Assembly (NCBI RefSeq): GCF_009759685.1
Contig: NZ_CP046654.1
Span: forward strand, 124,001-188,000
Direction: 5' to 3'
Source of the DNA: Acinetobacter baumannii
GTDB lineage: Bacteria > Pseudomonadota > Gammaproteobacteria > Pseudomonadales > Moraxellaceae
DNA: 64,000 nucleotides
The position numbers and the translations under genes are program-made. The notes below the pieces were generated by a model. It did no database searches. It saw nothing but the letters and a program-made list of their open reading frames with translations, and was not told where the DNA came from. Below are positions 15,761-24,077 of this stretch, one piece after another (the stretch's first letter is position 1; each line of letters starts with the position of its first letter).

Positions 15761-16477
15761 TTATTTTTCTCCCATTTTATTTTCGACTATTACCGCAATA
15801 AACATCCCCAATAAACCAGAAATTAGAATGGCACCTTCTATATGAAAAAATTTAAGCACAAAACCACTGACACAAGTCATTAAAATGCCTGCCATTACAG
15901 GCTTCCCTTTACACATAGGAACAATCATGGCAACAAAAATAGCAATAATGGAAAAATCCAAATGATAATTTAATAAGTTAGGTAGCGCCGTTGCTAATAA
16001 AATACCCACTAAACTAAAAACCACCCAAAATAAATAAAAGCAAAGACCTGCTCCGAATAAGTATTGAGGATGTTTTTTCTCATTAGGAACACTTACTGCA
16101 AATAATTCGTCGGTAAGCAGAAAACCTAAAGTTAATCTTTTTGAGAGAGGCAAAATAGAAATGTCATTTCTTAAAGTTAAAGCATAAATAAAATGTTGAG
16201 CAGTAAGAAAGAAAATAGTGACATAGATGGTTAATAACGATGCACCTTCCATCACCATGCTTAAACTTACTAATTGCGCAGCGCCAGCAAACACAATTCC
16301 TGACATCGCTAGTGCTTTATAAAATGATAAACCCGCATGAACTGCCATTGATCCAGCTAAAATAGCCCATGGTATAACCGAAATAGATAGTGGCAATATA
16401 TCTATCACCCCTCGTAAAAAAAGATGCGGTGGTCGGCTTTTAGAAAATCTAATAGATTGATTTAAATGAGTATTCAT
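15761..16477 (-). CDS. azlC: AzlC-family branched-chain amino acid exporter
   Basis: A 238-residue inner-membrane protein with the AzlC motifs: PLSISVIPWAILAGSMAVHAG near the N-terminus, SGIVFAGAAQLVS, and TAQHFIYALTLR. It has six to eight spans. It is the large subunit of the AzlCD exporter. An AraC-family gene lies 94 bp upstream on the same strand and is a likely regulator, an arrangement common for azlCD. Confidence 0.88.
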   Translation of the reverse strand: MNTHLNQSIRFSKSRPPHLFLRGVIDILPLSISVIPWAILAGSMAVHAGLSFYKALAMSGIVFAGAAQLVSLSMVMEGASLLTIYVTIFFLTAQHFIYALTLRNDISILPLSKRLTLGFLLTDELFAVSVPNEKKHPQYLFGAGLCFYLFWVVFSLVGILLATALPNLLNYHLDFSIIAIFVAMIVPMCKGKPVMAGILMTCVSGFVLKFFHIEGAILISGLLGMFIAVIVENKMGEK

Positions 16478-16571
16478 CCCTAGACATCTATAACAGTTAT
16501 TATTTATAGATTTTCTGGTATTTAGCTCAGCTTCGCTTGAACAAAATTGCGGTTAGCACTGCAAATAAATT

Positions 16572-17396
16572 TTAAAGATTAAGACTCGCCACATATTGGG
16601 TTGGTGTAACACCCATCGCCTTCTTAAAATGACGATTAAAATGGCTTTGATCAGAAAAACCACATTGCTGTGCAACCATTACAATTTGAACGCCTTGTTT
16701 TAATAATTGTCTCGCTTTTTGCAAACGCGCCTGTACTAACCATGCATGAGGCGGTAAACCCACATGTTTTTTAAATTGTCTTAAAAAATGCCATGCACTT
16801 AACCCGACCATATCAGCCAATTCCTGCAAAGAAAAATTCTTTTCAGGCATATCAGCTAACAAATCTTTAACTTTTAATACTTTTGAATAAGCTTCTGGTA
16901 ACTCGCAAAAGGTGTGTCTTGACTTACCATGACGCACCATTAAGCATGCCAATGTCGATAAATACATGGTTTCTTTAAGCAAAAAATTGTCTTTTTGTTC
17001 TAATAAATCAAATAATAAACAGAGTTGTTGAGATAATCCCAAGTCCTGAATTACAGCTTGCGGAAACCAAGGTGCCCCATGGCCTTGCTCAAAAAAATCT
17101 TGGCTTACTTCAGCAAGCATTTCGGGCGTAGGATAGATTGCACGGTAACGCCAGCCCGATTCGACAGCAGATGAGCCGGTGTGAATTTCATCTGCATTAA
17201 CCAAAATAATGTCACCTTTAGGGGCAACATGTAGCTGACCCGTCCTAAAAAAAGACTGTGCACCCTCTTCAATGACACCAATACAATATCCTTCATGAGT
17301 ATGCTTTGAAAACTGTGTTTGGTGATAATGTGCTTTTAATAATTCTAAACCGCCCAACTCTCGCAAATGCAAGTAGTCAGCCTGTTCCCGGTGCAT
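16572..17396 (-). CDS. AraC-family transcriptional regulator
   Basis: The 274-residue protein has an N-terminal cupin-type sensor (about 15-95, with KHTHEGYCIGVIEEG and the DIILVNADEIHTG turn). A C-terminal double helix-turn-helix (about 175-272) shows SLQELADMVGLSAWHFLRQF and QCGFSDQSHFNRHFKKAMG. The inducer is unknown. Its position upstream of and codirectional with azlCD suggests control of amino-acid export. Confidence 0.9.
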   Translation of the reverse strand: MHREQADYLHLRELGGLELLKAHYHQTQFSKHTHEGYCIGVIEEGAQSFFRTGQLHVAPKGDIILVNADEIHTGSSAVESGWRYRAIYPTPEMLAEVSQDFFEQGHGAPWFPQAVIQDLGLSQQLCLLFDLLEQKDNFLLKETMYLSTLACLMVRHGKSRHTFCELPEAYSKVLKVKDLLADMPEKNFSLQELADMVGLSAWHFLRQFKKHVGLPPHAWLVQARLQKARQLLKQGVQIVMVAQQCGFSDQSHFNRHFKKAMGVTPTQYVASLNL

Positions 17397-17494
17397 ATAT
17401 ACATCTCATCTATTTATCTACAAAAAAACATAGCATGTTTTAAAAAGATGCATAGAACAAAATTGCTGTTATGCGGAAATGGATACCCTATTTT

Positions 17495-17977
17495 CTATTG
17501 GTAAATACGACCATTATGTTTCAACCAACCATTTTCATGGCGGTTCTGTGGATCATGATGCGTCCAATGTAATACTCCACCTTTTTCGTTATATTCATAT
17601 TCCCCGTTAAATTCGACAATATCACCCTTTCTTAAATCTTCAATTTTTGGTGCTAAATCAATATTATGTGCTACTAAAATTGAAAGTCCATTTTTTAATA
17701 TCAGAATAAATTTCTGGTGTCTCGACCCATCATTATCTTCTTTTAAGATTGCTTTTACTCGACCACTACCCTGCACTTGAACGTTACTTTGTCTACGTTC
17801 ATAAGCAGCCTTTATGGTATCTACTCCATCATTTGAAAACGTCGTTTCAGTACGCTGATTCGCAGGTATGCTTGATGGCGTCGGATTGTTTTTATGCCCA
17901 GATAAGTCCAGACCCAAATATGCAGCAATCAATAAAACAATTATGCCACCAATACCTAGATTCTTTTTATTTGTCAT
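17495..17977 (-). CDS. DUF3465-family exported protein
   Basis: A 160-residue protein with an N-terminal signal or anchor helix (about 8-24) and a linker rich in Pro, Ser and Asn. The C-terminal domain is predicted beta-barrel (VQGSGRVKAILKED, HQKFILILKNG, VEFNGEYEY, VLHWTHHDP). This is the DUF3465 pattern, an OB-like periplasmic domain of unknown function. It starts about 30 nt downstream of the tsf terminator. Confidence 0.78.
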   Translation of the reverse strand: MTNKKNLGIGGIIVLLIAAYLGLDLSGHKNNPTPSSIPANQRTETTFSNDGVDTIKAAYERRQSNVQVQGSGRVKAILKEDNDGSRHQKFILILKNGLSILVAHNIDLAPKIEDLRKGDIVEFNGEYEYNEKGGVLHWTHHDPQNRHENGWLKHNGRIYQ

Positions 17978-18003
17978 CTTTAGATTCCGTTTTCAACAGA
18001 GAT

Positions 18004-18031
18004 AAAAAAAGCCCCATAGGGGGCTTTTTTT
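18004..18031 (-). terminator. Terminator after tsf
   Basis: AAAAGCCCC pairs with GGGGCTTTT with A/T runs on both sides, so it can terminate the leftward tsf transcript. Confidence 0.8.
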
Positions 18032-18042
18032 GAAGATACGAA

Positions 18043-18918
18043 TTACTTCGCAGCAGCTTGAGCAGCAGCAACTTCTTCAGCAAAGCTAAGTTCAGCTTTT
18101 TTCTCGATACCTTCACCAACTTCGAAACGTACGAAGTTAGCAACATTTGTACCAGTCGCTTTTAATACGTCAGCAACTTTTTTCTCGTTGTCGATAACGT
18201 ACATTTGACGGTCAAGAGCAACTTCGTTTAAGTATTTCTCAACAGAACCAGTTACCATTTTCTCAACGATGTTCGCTGGTTTACCAGATTCTAACGCTTT
18301 CGCTTCAGCAATTTCTTTCTCTTTAGCGATAAGGTCAGCTGGAACAGCTTCAGCATTTACTGCTACTGGGTTGAATGCAGCAACGTGCATTGCAATACCT
18401 TTACCAGTGTCAGCATCACCAGTATAAGAAACTACAACACCGATTTTTAAACCGTGTTTATAGATAGCCAATTGTTCGCCTTCAACGATTTTCGCACGAC
18501 GAACTTGGATGTTTTCACCGATTTTTTGAACAAGCGCGATACGAGCTTCTTCAACTGATTGGCCATCAGCTAATTTTAATTCAGCAATTTTAGCAGCATC
18601 AGTTTCGCCAGCAGCTAATGCAGCAGCAGCAACTGTGTGTGCAAAGTTAGAGAAGTTTTCGTCTTTAGCAACGAAGTCAGTTTGACAGTTTACTTCAACT
18701 AAGATCGCTTTATTACCGTCTTGAACGATAGTGATTGCACCGTCAGCAGCAATGTTGCCAGCTTTTTTAGCAGCTTTAGCTTGACCAGATTTACGAAGGT
18801 TATCAATAGCAAGTTCGATGTCACCGTTCGCTTCTGTTAATGCTTTTTTGCATTCCATCATTGCAAGACCAGTACGGTCACGTAATTCTTTTACCATGCT
18901 TGCAGTAATTGCAGTCAT
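18043..18918 (-). CDS. tsf: Elongation factor Ts
   Basis: EF-Ts recycles EF-Tu-GDP. The 291-residue length fits. The N-terminal UBA-like domain (MVKELRDRTGLAMMECKKAL), the EF-Tu contact TDFVAKDENF near 80-90 and the core domain are all present. It follows rpsB, as in most bacteria. A hairpin lies between the two. AGGAGAT precedes the start. Confidence 0.97.
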   Translation of the reverse strand: MTAITASMVKELRDRTGLAMMECKKALTEANGDIELAIDNLRKSGQAKAAKKAGNIAADGAITIVQDGNKAILVEVNCQTDFVAKDENFSNFAHTVAAAALAAGETDAAKIAELKLADGQSVEEARIALVQKIGENIQVRRAKIVEGEQLAIYKHGLKIGVVVSYTGDADTGKGIAMHVAAFNPVAVNAEAVPADLIAKEKEIAEAKALESGKPANIVEKMVTGSVEKYLNEVALDRQMYVIDNEKKVADVLKATGTNVANFVRFEVGEGIEKKAELSFAEEVAAAQAAAK

Positions 18919-18960
18919 GTTGATCTCCTAAAATCGGTAGAAAATAAATCTGTTCAACAA

Positions 18961-18989
18961 AAACGGCCCAAAGAAACTCTGGGCCGTTT
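18961..18989 (-). terminator. Terminator-like hairpin between rpsB and tsf
   Basis: AAACGGCCCA (18961-18970) pairs with TGGGCCGTTT (18980-18989); on the minus strand it is followed by a T run. Since tsf is normally read from the rpsB promoter, it probably acts as a partial terminator that lowers tsf relative to rpsB. Confidence 0.7.
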
Positions 18990-19055
18990 GCACTCTCGAC
19001 GCTTAATTTGCCACCATTACATGTCGCAAAAATGACAAGCCTGCGTCAAAACGCA

Positions 19056-19808
19056 TTAAGCCTCAGAAGCGTCTTTCGCAGCGTCATCGCCTTTTGCTTG
19101 AGCGTTCGCTTGAGATTGAGCGTATTCTTTACCAGCAAGAATTGCATCAGCCATAGCTGAAGCATATAAAGTTACTGCACGGATCGCATCGTCGTTACCA
19201 GGAATAACGTAATCTACGTTGTCTGGGTTAGAGTTTGTATCAACGATACCGATAACAGGAATACCTAAGTTTTTCGCTTCTTTGATTGCAATCGCTTCGT
19301 GATCAACGTCGATTACAAATAATGCGTCAGGTAAACCACCCATGTTTTTAACGCCGCCTAAAGAGCGCTCAAGTTTTTCCATCTCACGAGTACGTTCTAA
19401 AGCTTCACGTTTAGTAAGCTTAGCAAAAGTACCGTCTTGAGATTGAGTTTGAAGATCTTTTAAACGGTTGATAGATTGGCGAAGTGTTTTCCAGTTCGTC
19501 AACATACCACCTAACCAACGGTGATCTACGTATGGTTGACCAGCGCGTTGAGCTTGTTCACGGATGATGTTAGAAGCAGCACGTTTTGTACCAACGAACA
19601 AAACTTTGTTCTTTTTGCTTGCTAATTGGTTAGCGAAGTTCAAAGCATCATTTAACGCAGGAACAGTGTGCTCAAGGTTGATGATGTGAATTTTGTTACG
19701 CGCGCCAAAAATGTATTGACGCATTTTTGGGTTCCAGAAACGAGTTTGGTGACCAAAGTGCGCACCTGCTTGAAGAAGGTCGCGCATGCTTACGTTGTAA
19801 TCTGCCAT
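19056..19808 (-). CDS. rpsB: 30S ribosomal protein S2
   Basis: The product has 250 residues from [21 protein letters not shown] chose ATG 19808 because homologues begin at this methionine; an upstream extension to 19859 would add 17 unrelated residues. Family blocks present: [28 protein letters not shown] and the DTNSNPD turn. The C-terminal tail is Ala-rich. The leader of roughly 150-200 nt between it and map is the sort of region where S2 autoregulation occurs in gammaproteobacteria; I could not identify the hairpin with certainty. Confidence 0.96.
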
Positions 19809-20017
19809 TTTCTTTACCTTAAAAGTTGGGTTAGGCCTCCATATATCCGCATTCTCCACCTTTTTACGGGCACCCAGAGTAATGTGACGATATATGTGCG
19901 GATTTTTACTCCATCTATCAAAATTCTTCGTAAAAGATATTCACGAAAAGCATTTGATAAAATGGGCGGCTATTTATACCATAGACGCTTGTAAATTACC
20001 AAAAGTTTTTAGAGATC

Positions 20018-20845
20018 ATGAACAGTACTTATACAGCTCCACGTCGATTAATCAAAACTCCAGATGAAATTGAAAAAATGCGCATTGCAGGACGACTGGC
20101 GGCTGAAGTTCTAGATATGATCAAGCCGCATATTAAAGCTGGTGTAAGCACACTCGAGCTTGATACGATTTGTCGTAATCATATTGAAAATGTACAGCAC
20201 GCTATTCCGGCCTGTGTAGGTTACGGTGGTGCGCCAGGACGCCCTGCTTTTCAACACTCTATCTGTACTTCGGTTAACCATGTTGTATGTCATGGTATTC
20301 CTTCTGAAAATAAAATCTTAAAAAACGGCGATATCCTTAACATCGACGTGACCGTCATTAAAGATGGTTATCATGGCGATACCAACATGATGTATATCGT
20401 GGGTGGTGAAACTTCTATTCTGGCAAATCGTTTATGTAAAGTAGCTCAAGAAGCGATGTATCGTGGAATGGCAACAGTTAGAGATGGTTCGTATTTAGGC
20501 GATATTGGACATGCCATCCAAAAATATGTCGAATCAGAACGTTTTAGCGTAGTGCGTGAATATTGTGGTCATGGCATTGGTACCGTTTTCCATGATGAAC
20601 CTCAAGTGTTGCACTATGGCCAAGCTGGTACGGGCATGCGTTTAGAAGCTGGTATGACTTTCACTATTGAACCTATGGTAAATGCGGGTGTTTGGCAAAC
20701 CAAATTGCTTGGTGACAAATGGACAGTTGTAACCAAAGACCATAAACTTTCAGCTCAATATGAACATACTATTTTAGTCACTAAAACAGGGATTGAAGTA
20801 TTAACAGCTCGCCCAGAAGAAGATCTTTCACGCTTCAATCAATAA
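20018..20845 (+). CDS. map: Type I methionine aminopeptidase
   Basis: Removes the initiator methionine. The 275-residue length matches bacterial type I enzymes. The M24 metal site is intact: NIDVTVIKDGYHGDTNMM gives two aspartates, CGHGIG the histidine, FTIEPMV a glutamate and QYEHTILVT the last glutamate. It is divergent from rpsB, a conserved neighbourhood. A possible promoter is TTGATA (about 19953) with TACCAT 17 bp on. Confidence 0.96.
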   Translation: MNSTYTAPRRLIKTPDEIEKMRIAGRLAAEVLDMIKPHIKAGVSTLELDTICRNHIENVQHAIPACVGYGGAPGRPAFQHSICTSVNHVVCHGIPSENKILKNGDILNIDVTVIKDGYHGDTNMMYIVGGETSILANRLCKVAQEAMYRGMATVRDGSYLGDIGHAIQKYVESERFSVVREYCGHGIGTVFHDEPQVLHYGQAGTGMRLEAGMTFTIEPMVNAGVWQTKLLGDKWTVVTKDHKLSAQYEHTILVTKTGIEVLTARPEEDLSRFNQ

Positions 20846-20860
20846 TTTAATTAAAATTAA

Positions 20861-20890
20861 GAAAAGGCTGCTTTATGTAGCCTTTTCTTT
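20861..20890 (+). terminator. Terminator after map
   Basis: GAAAAGGCT pairs with AGCCTTTTC across a 9-nt loop and is followed by TTTTT. Confidence 0.85.
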
Positions 20891-21049
20891 TTCATTTTGT
20901 ACTTTTTATTAATAAAACTTTCCAAATATAAACAAATATTTCAAAAAAATTACAATTATTAATTTTTAATACACAATTATTTCAATAAAACGCGTTATGG
21001 TGGGCTCAATAAAAATCAGTAAACAAATGCTCGGACATGGAGTCCTTTT

Positions 21050-22144
21050 ATGATGAAAAAGTCATTATTTTGTATGACAGCTGCCTTATTTGCTCTGCCA
21101 ACAGTCACTTCCGCCGCTTCCCCATATTTTAGTTTAAAAGATGGTGATGGTTTCAAACGTTTTTCAGTCTCAGCTGGTCCTTTATATGTCAAACCAACAG
21201 GAAAAGCCCAACCTGTTTTTGTGAATACTGCTGTGAAAAAAGGTGAACAAGCTCAGGTTGGCGATGTCTCTATTAAGACAGTCAAAGAGAGCATGTCTAA
21301 AGATATGGATCCCAACTTATCTACATTCTTTATAGATTTCTTAGATAAACTAGGAAAAGAAAAACTACCAGCAGAATTAAGTGGTAATGCGAATATTTAT
21401 GGATTAGATCAATGGGATAATCCGGGGACAGGTTTAGAAGCAGATGATGTTACAACACTAGGCATCATGACAAACTACTTCTTTACCGATAATGTTTCAT
21501 TAGAAATAAAGGCAGGTATTCCCCCAAAAGTCGACTTACAGGGTAAAGGTAAAATTTATGCTCCCCTTAAAGCCCAAGCTCATCCATCAATTGAGCTACC
21601 TTTAATTGGGGGTATTGGTTTACCATCTATTGATTTAGAAAAACAAATTTTTATCACTGACCTTGAAGGCCATGGAAGTGCGGCATCAGCTCGAGCTTGG
21701 ACACCAGCATTTGAATTTCAATATCATTTTGGCAAGACCGGTGTAAATAAATTCAGACCTTATATTGGACTAGGTGTGATGTATGCATATTTCAATGAAT
21801 TAGAAATAAATCCTGAAATCGAAAAAGATTTAGTAAATGCTGGTCATATGATTGTCAATATTAAAGATGGCAAAGCGGGAGCTGCTCTTGATCGTTTAAA
21901 AAGTTCTGGTGATCCAAAAGTAAATCTTGAGGCTTCCGATGCCATTGCACCTGTTGCGACTGCTGGTTTCACCTATGACTTTAATGACAAATGGTATGCT
22001 GTTGGCTCTGTGTCTTATGCTCACTTAAAAACGGACACAACTATTACAGTCAATGATGCCAAGTACGGTGAGTTAATTAATGCAAAAGCAGATATCGAAA
22101 TTAATCCAATATTAGGTTATGCCGGTATTGGTTACCGATTCTAA
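21050..22144 (+). CDS. OmpW-family outer membrane protein
   Basis: A 364-residue protein with a signal peptide (1-22, ending TSAAS). OmpW-like strands are visible: FSVSAGPLYVKP at the start, TTLGIMTNYFFTDNVSLEIKAGIPPK in the middle, FRPYIGLGVMYAYF, and the terminal LGYAGIGYRF with the C-terminal Phe needed for BamA recognition. It is much longer than classical OmpW (about 210), because two charged insertions lie in the extracellular loops. OmpW forms small hydrophobic-solute channels; the substrate here is unknown. Confidence 0.82.
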   Translation: MMKKSLFCMTAALFALPTVTSAASPYFSLKDGDGFKRFSVSAGPLYVKPTGKAQPVFVNTAVKKGEQAQVGDVSIKTVKESMSKDMDPNLSTFFIDFLDKLGKEKLPAELSGNANIYGLDQWDNPGTGLEADDVTTLGIMTNYFFTDNVSLEIKAGIPPKVDLQGKGKIYAPLKAQAHPSIELPLIGGIGLPSIDLEKQIFITDLEGHGSAASARAWTPAFEFQYHFGKTGVNKFRPYIGLGVMYAYFNELEINPEIEKDLVNAGHMIVNIKDGKAGAALDRLKSSGDPKVNLEASDAIAPVATAGFTYDFNDKWYAVGSVSYAHLKTDTTITVNDAKYGELINAKADIEINPILGYAGIGYRF

Positions 22145-22159
22145 ATCTCAAAAGCACAC

Positions 22160-22198
22160 AAGCTATAAAAGCTTTACTTAAGCTTTTATAGCTTTTTT
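22160..22198 (+). terminator. Strong terminator after the OmpW-family gene
   Basis: A perfect 15-bp stem (22160-22174 with 22180-22194) has a 5-nt loop and is followed by a T run. Confidence 0.9.
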
Positions 22199-22401
22199 AT
22201 TTATCCTGCCAAAATTGCTTCTTTTTAAACCAAAATGCCAAAAAAATGAGCATTTTTTAGAAACGTGTTTACTAAGCTCAACCTTCTTTATTTTTTATTA
22301 TCACCTCTTCTTTTAATTCCTTTTCTCTAATCATTTTATGTTAGACAACTAACCTAATAAAATTAAAAACTAAGATTTTCCTTTTAGTAAAAATTATCTT
22401 T

Positions 22402-22417
22402 TGGCACGCACTTTGCT
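22402..22417 (+). promoter_or_regulatory. Consensus sigma-54 promoter of narK
   Basis: TGGCAC-GCACT-TTGCT matches the RpoN -24/-12 consensus (TGGCAC-RNNNN-TTGCW) at every defined base. Counting from the -12 C at 22416, transcription should start near 22428, five bases before the first leader hairpin. Activation by NtrC under nitrogen limitation is inferred. Confidence 0.85.
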
Positions 22418-22432
22418 TTATTTATGACATGA

Positions 22433-22481
22433 TGAATCAATGGCGATTCAATGGATAAACCAAGACGGCCAAAGATGTCCG
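22433..22481 (+). promoter_or_regulatory. ANTAR-type two-hairpin RNA leader upstream of narK
   Basis: Hairpin 1 is TGAATC (22433-22438), loop AATGGC, GATTCA (22445-22450). Hairpin 2 is CGGCC (22466-22470), loop AAAGAT, GTCCG (22477-22481), with one mismatch. Both hexanucleotide loops have A at position 1 and G at position 4, the signature bound by ANTAR antiterminators such as NasR and NasT. No clear terminator follows, so the output mechanism is uncertain. Confidence 0.65.
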
Positions 22482-22556
22482 CTCTGATCGGTATGCAAAT
22501 AGACAATTCATTTTGTCGTGCAAATTAAAATTTCGTTCAGTTCAGGGGGACGGCGT

Positions 22557-23903
22557 ATGTCTTCAAATATTAATTTAGATGCAAAAAAAGCGACTGAAAT
22601 TAAATTATTCAGTTTTTCAACCCCAGCCATGCGTGCTTTCCACATGACTTGGCTTGCGTTCTTTGTCTGCTTCTTCGCATGGTTTGCTTGCGCTCCATTA
22701 ATGCCCGTTATTAAAGGTGAGTTCGACTTAACCAAAGATCAAATTGCCAATATTAATATTGCCGCCGTTGCAATTACAATTTTAGTGCGGCTTGCTGTCG
22801 GACCACTTTGTGATAAATATGGTCCGCGTATTACTTACACCACCCTTCTCTTACTTGGCAGTATTCCTGTATTTGGTGTTGCCGCTGCCAACAGCTATGA
22901 ATCTTTTCTTTTCTTCCGTTTACTCATCGGTGCAATTGGCGCAAGCTTTGTCATTACGCAATATCATACCAGTATCATGTTTGCACCAAATGTCGTAGGC
23001 ACAGCAAATGCAGCTGCTGCGGGTTGGGGTAATGCTGGCGGTGGTGCAACACAAGCTCTAATGCCTTTATTACTCGGTGCAATTGTAATGTTCGGTGTCG
23101 AGCAAACTATGGGTTGGCGCGTTGCATTAATCGTACCAGGCGTAATGATGGTAATTGTTGGGGTTCTTTACTGGAAACTTACCCAAGACTGTCCTCAAGG
23201 AAACTTTAAAGAAGTTCGTGCACAAGGTATTGAGGTGGGTAGTGGTAAAAAAGGTGGCATGGCAATCTTAATGCAAGCGGCTCGTAACTACCGTGTCTGG
23301 ATTTTATTCCTCGCTTATGGTGCTTGCTTTGGTATTGAAATTTTCATCCATAATGTTGCCGCAATGTACTATGTTGACCAATTCAAAATGGATTTAAAAA
23401 CAGCAGGGTTAACCGCAGGTATATTTGGACTTCTTGCCTTATTTGCACGTGCATTGGGCGGTATTATTTCCGATAAAGTCGCACTCAAAAAAGGTTTAGA
23501 CGGACGTACTAAAGTACTTGTACTGATGATTTTAGGCGAAGGTTTATTCTTAATACTCTTCTCTCAAATGAACGTCGTAGCTCTTGCAATTATTTCCATG
23601 ACAGTTTTTGCATTGTTTACCCATATGGCTTGCGGAGCAACATATGCACTGGTCCCTTTTATTGACCGAAATGCATTAGGCGGCGTCGCAGGCATTATTG
23701 GCGCAGGTGGAAATGTGGGCGCAGTAGCAGCTGGTTTCTTACTAAAAGGCGTACTTGATATTCAAACTTGTCTATTTATTTTAGGTGGACTGGTTATGGT
23801 TGCAGGCTGTAGTGTAATTTTGATTCGCTTCACAACCGAGCACAAAGAAAAAGAAAAAGTACTTTTTGAACAGGCTCTACTTGAACGCAATTCAGCAGCT
23901 TAA
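22557..23903 (+). CDS. narK: Nitrate/nitrite MFS transporter, NarK/NasA type
   Basis: The product has 448 residues from ATG 22557, chosen because AGGGGG lies 7 bp upstream; the in-frame GTG at 22518 would add 13 residues without a ribosome site. Twelve membrane spans are predicted. Nitrate-porter signatures are seen: FFAWFACAPLMPVI, RLAVGPLCDKYGPR, GWGNAGGGATQALMPL and GAGGNVGAVAAGF. A sigma-54 promoter and an ANTAR-like leader point to an assimilatory role. A terminator follows at 23911. Confidence 0.93.
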   Translation: MSSNINLDAKKATEIKLFSFSTPAMRAFHMTWLAFFVCFFAWFACAPLMPVIKGEFDLTKDQIANINIAAVAITILVRLAVGPLCDKYGPRITYTTLLLLGSIPVFGVAAANSYESFLFFRLLIGAIGASFVITQYHTSIMFAPNVVGTANAAAAGWGNAGGGATQALMPLLLGAIVMFGVEQTMGWRVALIVPGVMMVIVGVLYWKLTQDCPQGNFKEVRAQGIEVGSGKKGGMAILMQAARNYRVWILFLAYGACFGIEIFIHNVAAMYYVDQFKMDLKTAGLTAGIFGLLALFARALGGIISDKVALKKGLDGRTKVLVLMILGEGLFLILFSQMNVVALAIISMTVFALFTHMACGATYALVPFIDRNALGGVAGIIGAGGNVGAVAAGFLLKGVLDIQTCLFILGGLVMVAGCSVILIRFTTEHKEKEKVLFEQALLERNSAA

Positions 23904-23910
23904 TTCTGAT

Positions 23911-23944
23911 AAGAAGCAGAAATCACAAATGATTTTTGCTTCTT
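23911..23944 (+). terminator. Terminator after narK
   Basis: AAGAAGCA-AAATCA pairs with TGATTT-TGCTTCTT around CAAA, one mismatch. Confidence 0.65.
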
Positions 23945-24008
23945 CACCTTTTTCATAATAATTCGAAATCTCTAAGATACTTTTTAATTTTTCTTAAAAT
24001 AATTTTAT

Positions 24009-24036
24009 AGATATATCGATATTATTCGATATATCT
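24009..24036. promoter_or_regulatory. Perfect inverted repeat, probable operator of the MFS gene
   Basis: AGATATATCGA (24009-24019) and TCGATATATCT (24026-24036) are exact inverted repeats around a 6-bp spacer, 41 bp before the MFS start. Symmetry and position suggest a dimeric repressor operator. The regulator is not in the neighbourhood and is unknown. Confidence 0.55.
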
Positions 24037-24077
24037 TCTACAATGATTTATCACATTCTTATAATTTTCTACTCACA

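Larger units (their letters stand above)
22199..22556 (+). other. narK upstream region
   Basis: An AT-rich stretch of about 200 bp without a gene leads to the sigma-54 promoter (22402-22417) and the ANTAR-type leader (22433-22481). About 75 nt more precede the narK start. The AT-rich part is where NtrC sites would be expected; I could not pick out a clear one. Confidence 0.5.

Noticed and set aside
17749-18033. 94-residue plus-strand frame
   Set aside because: It runs antisense through the DUF3465 gene and into the tsf terminator; no ribosome site and no recognisable sequence.
19809-19859. 17-residue N-terminal extension of S2
   Set aside because: S2 proteins begin at the MADYNV-type methionine; the extension lies in the leader.
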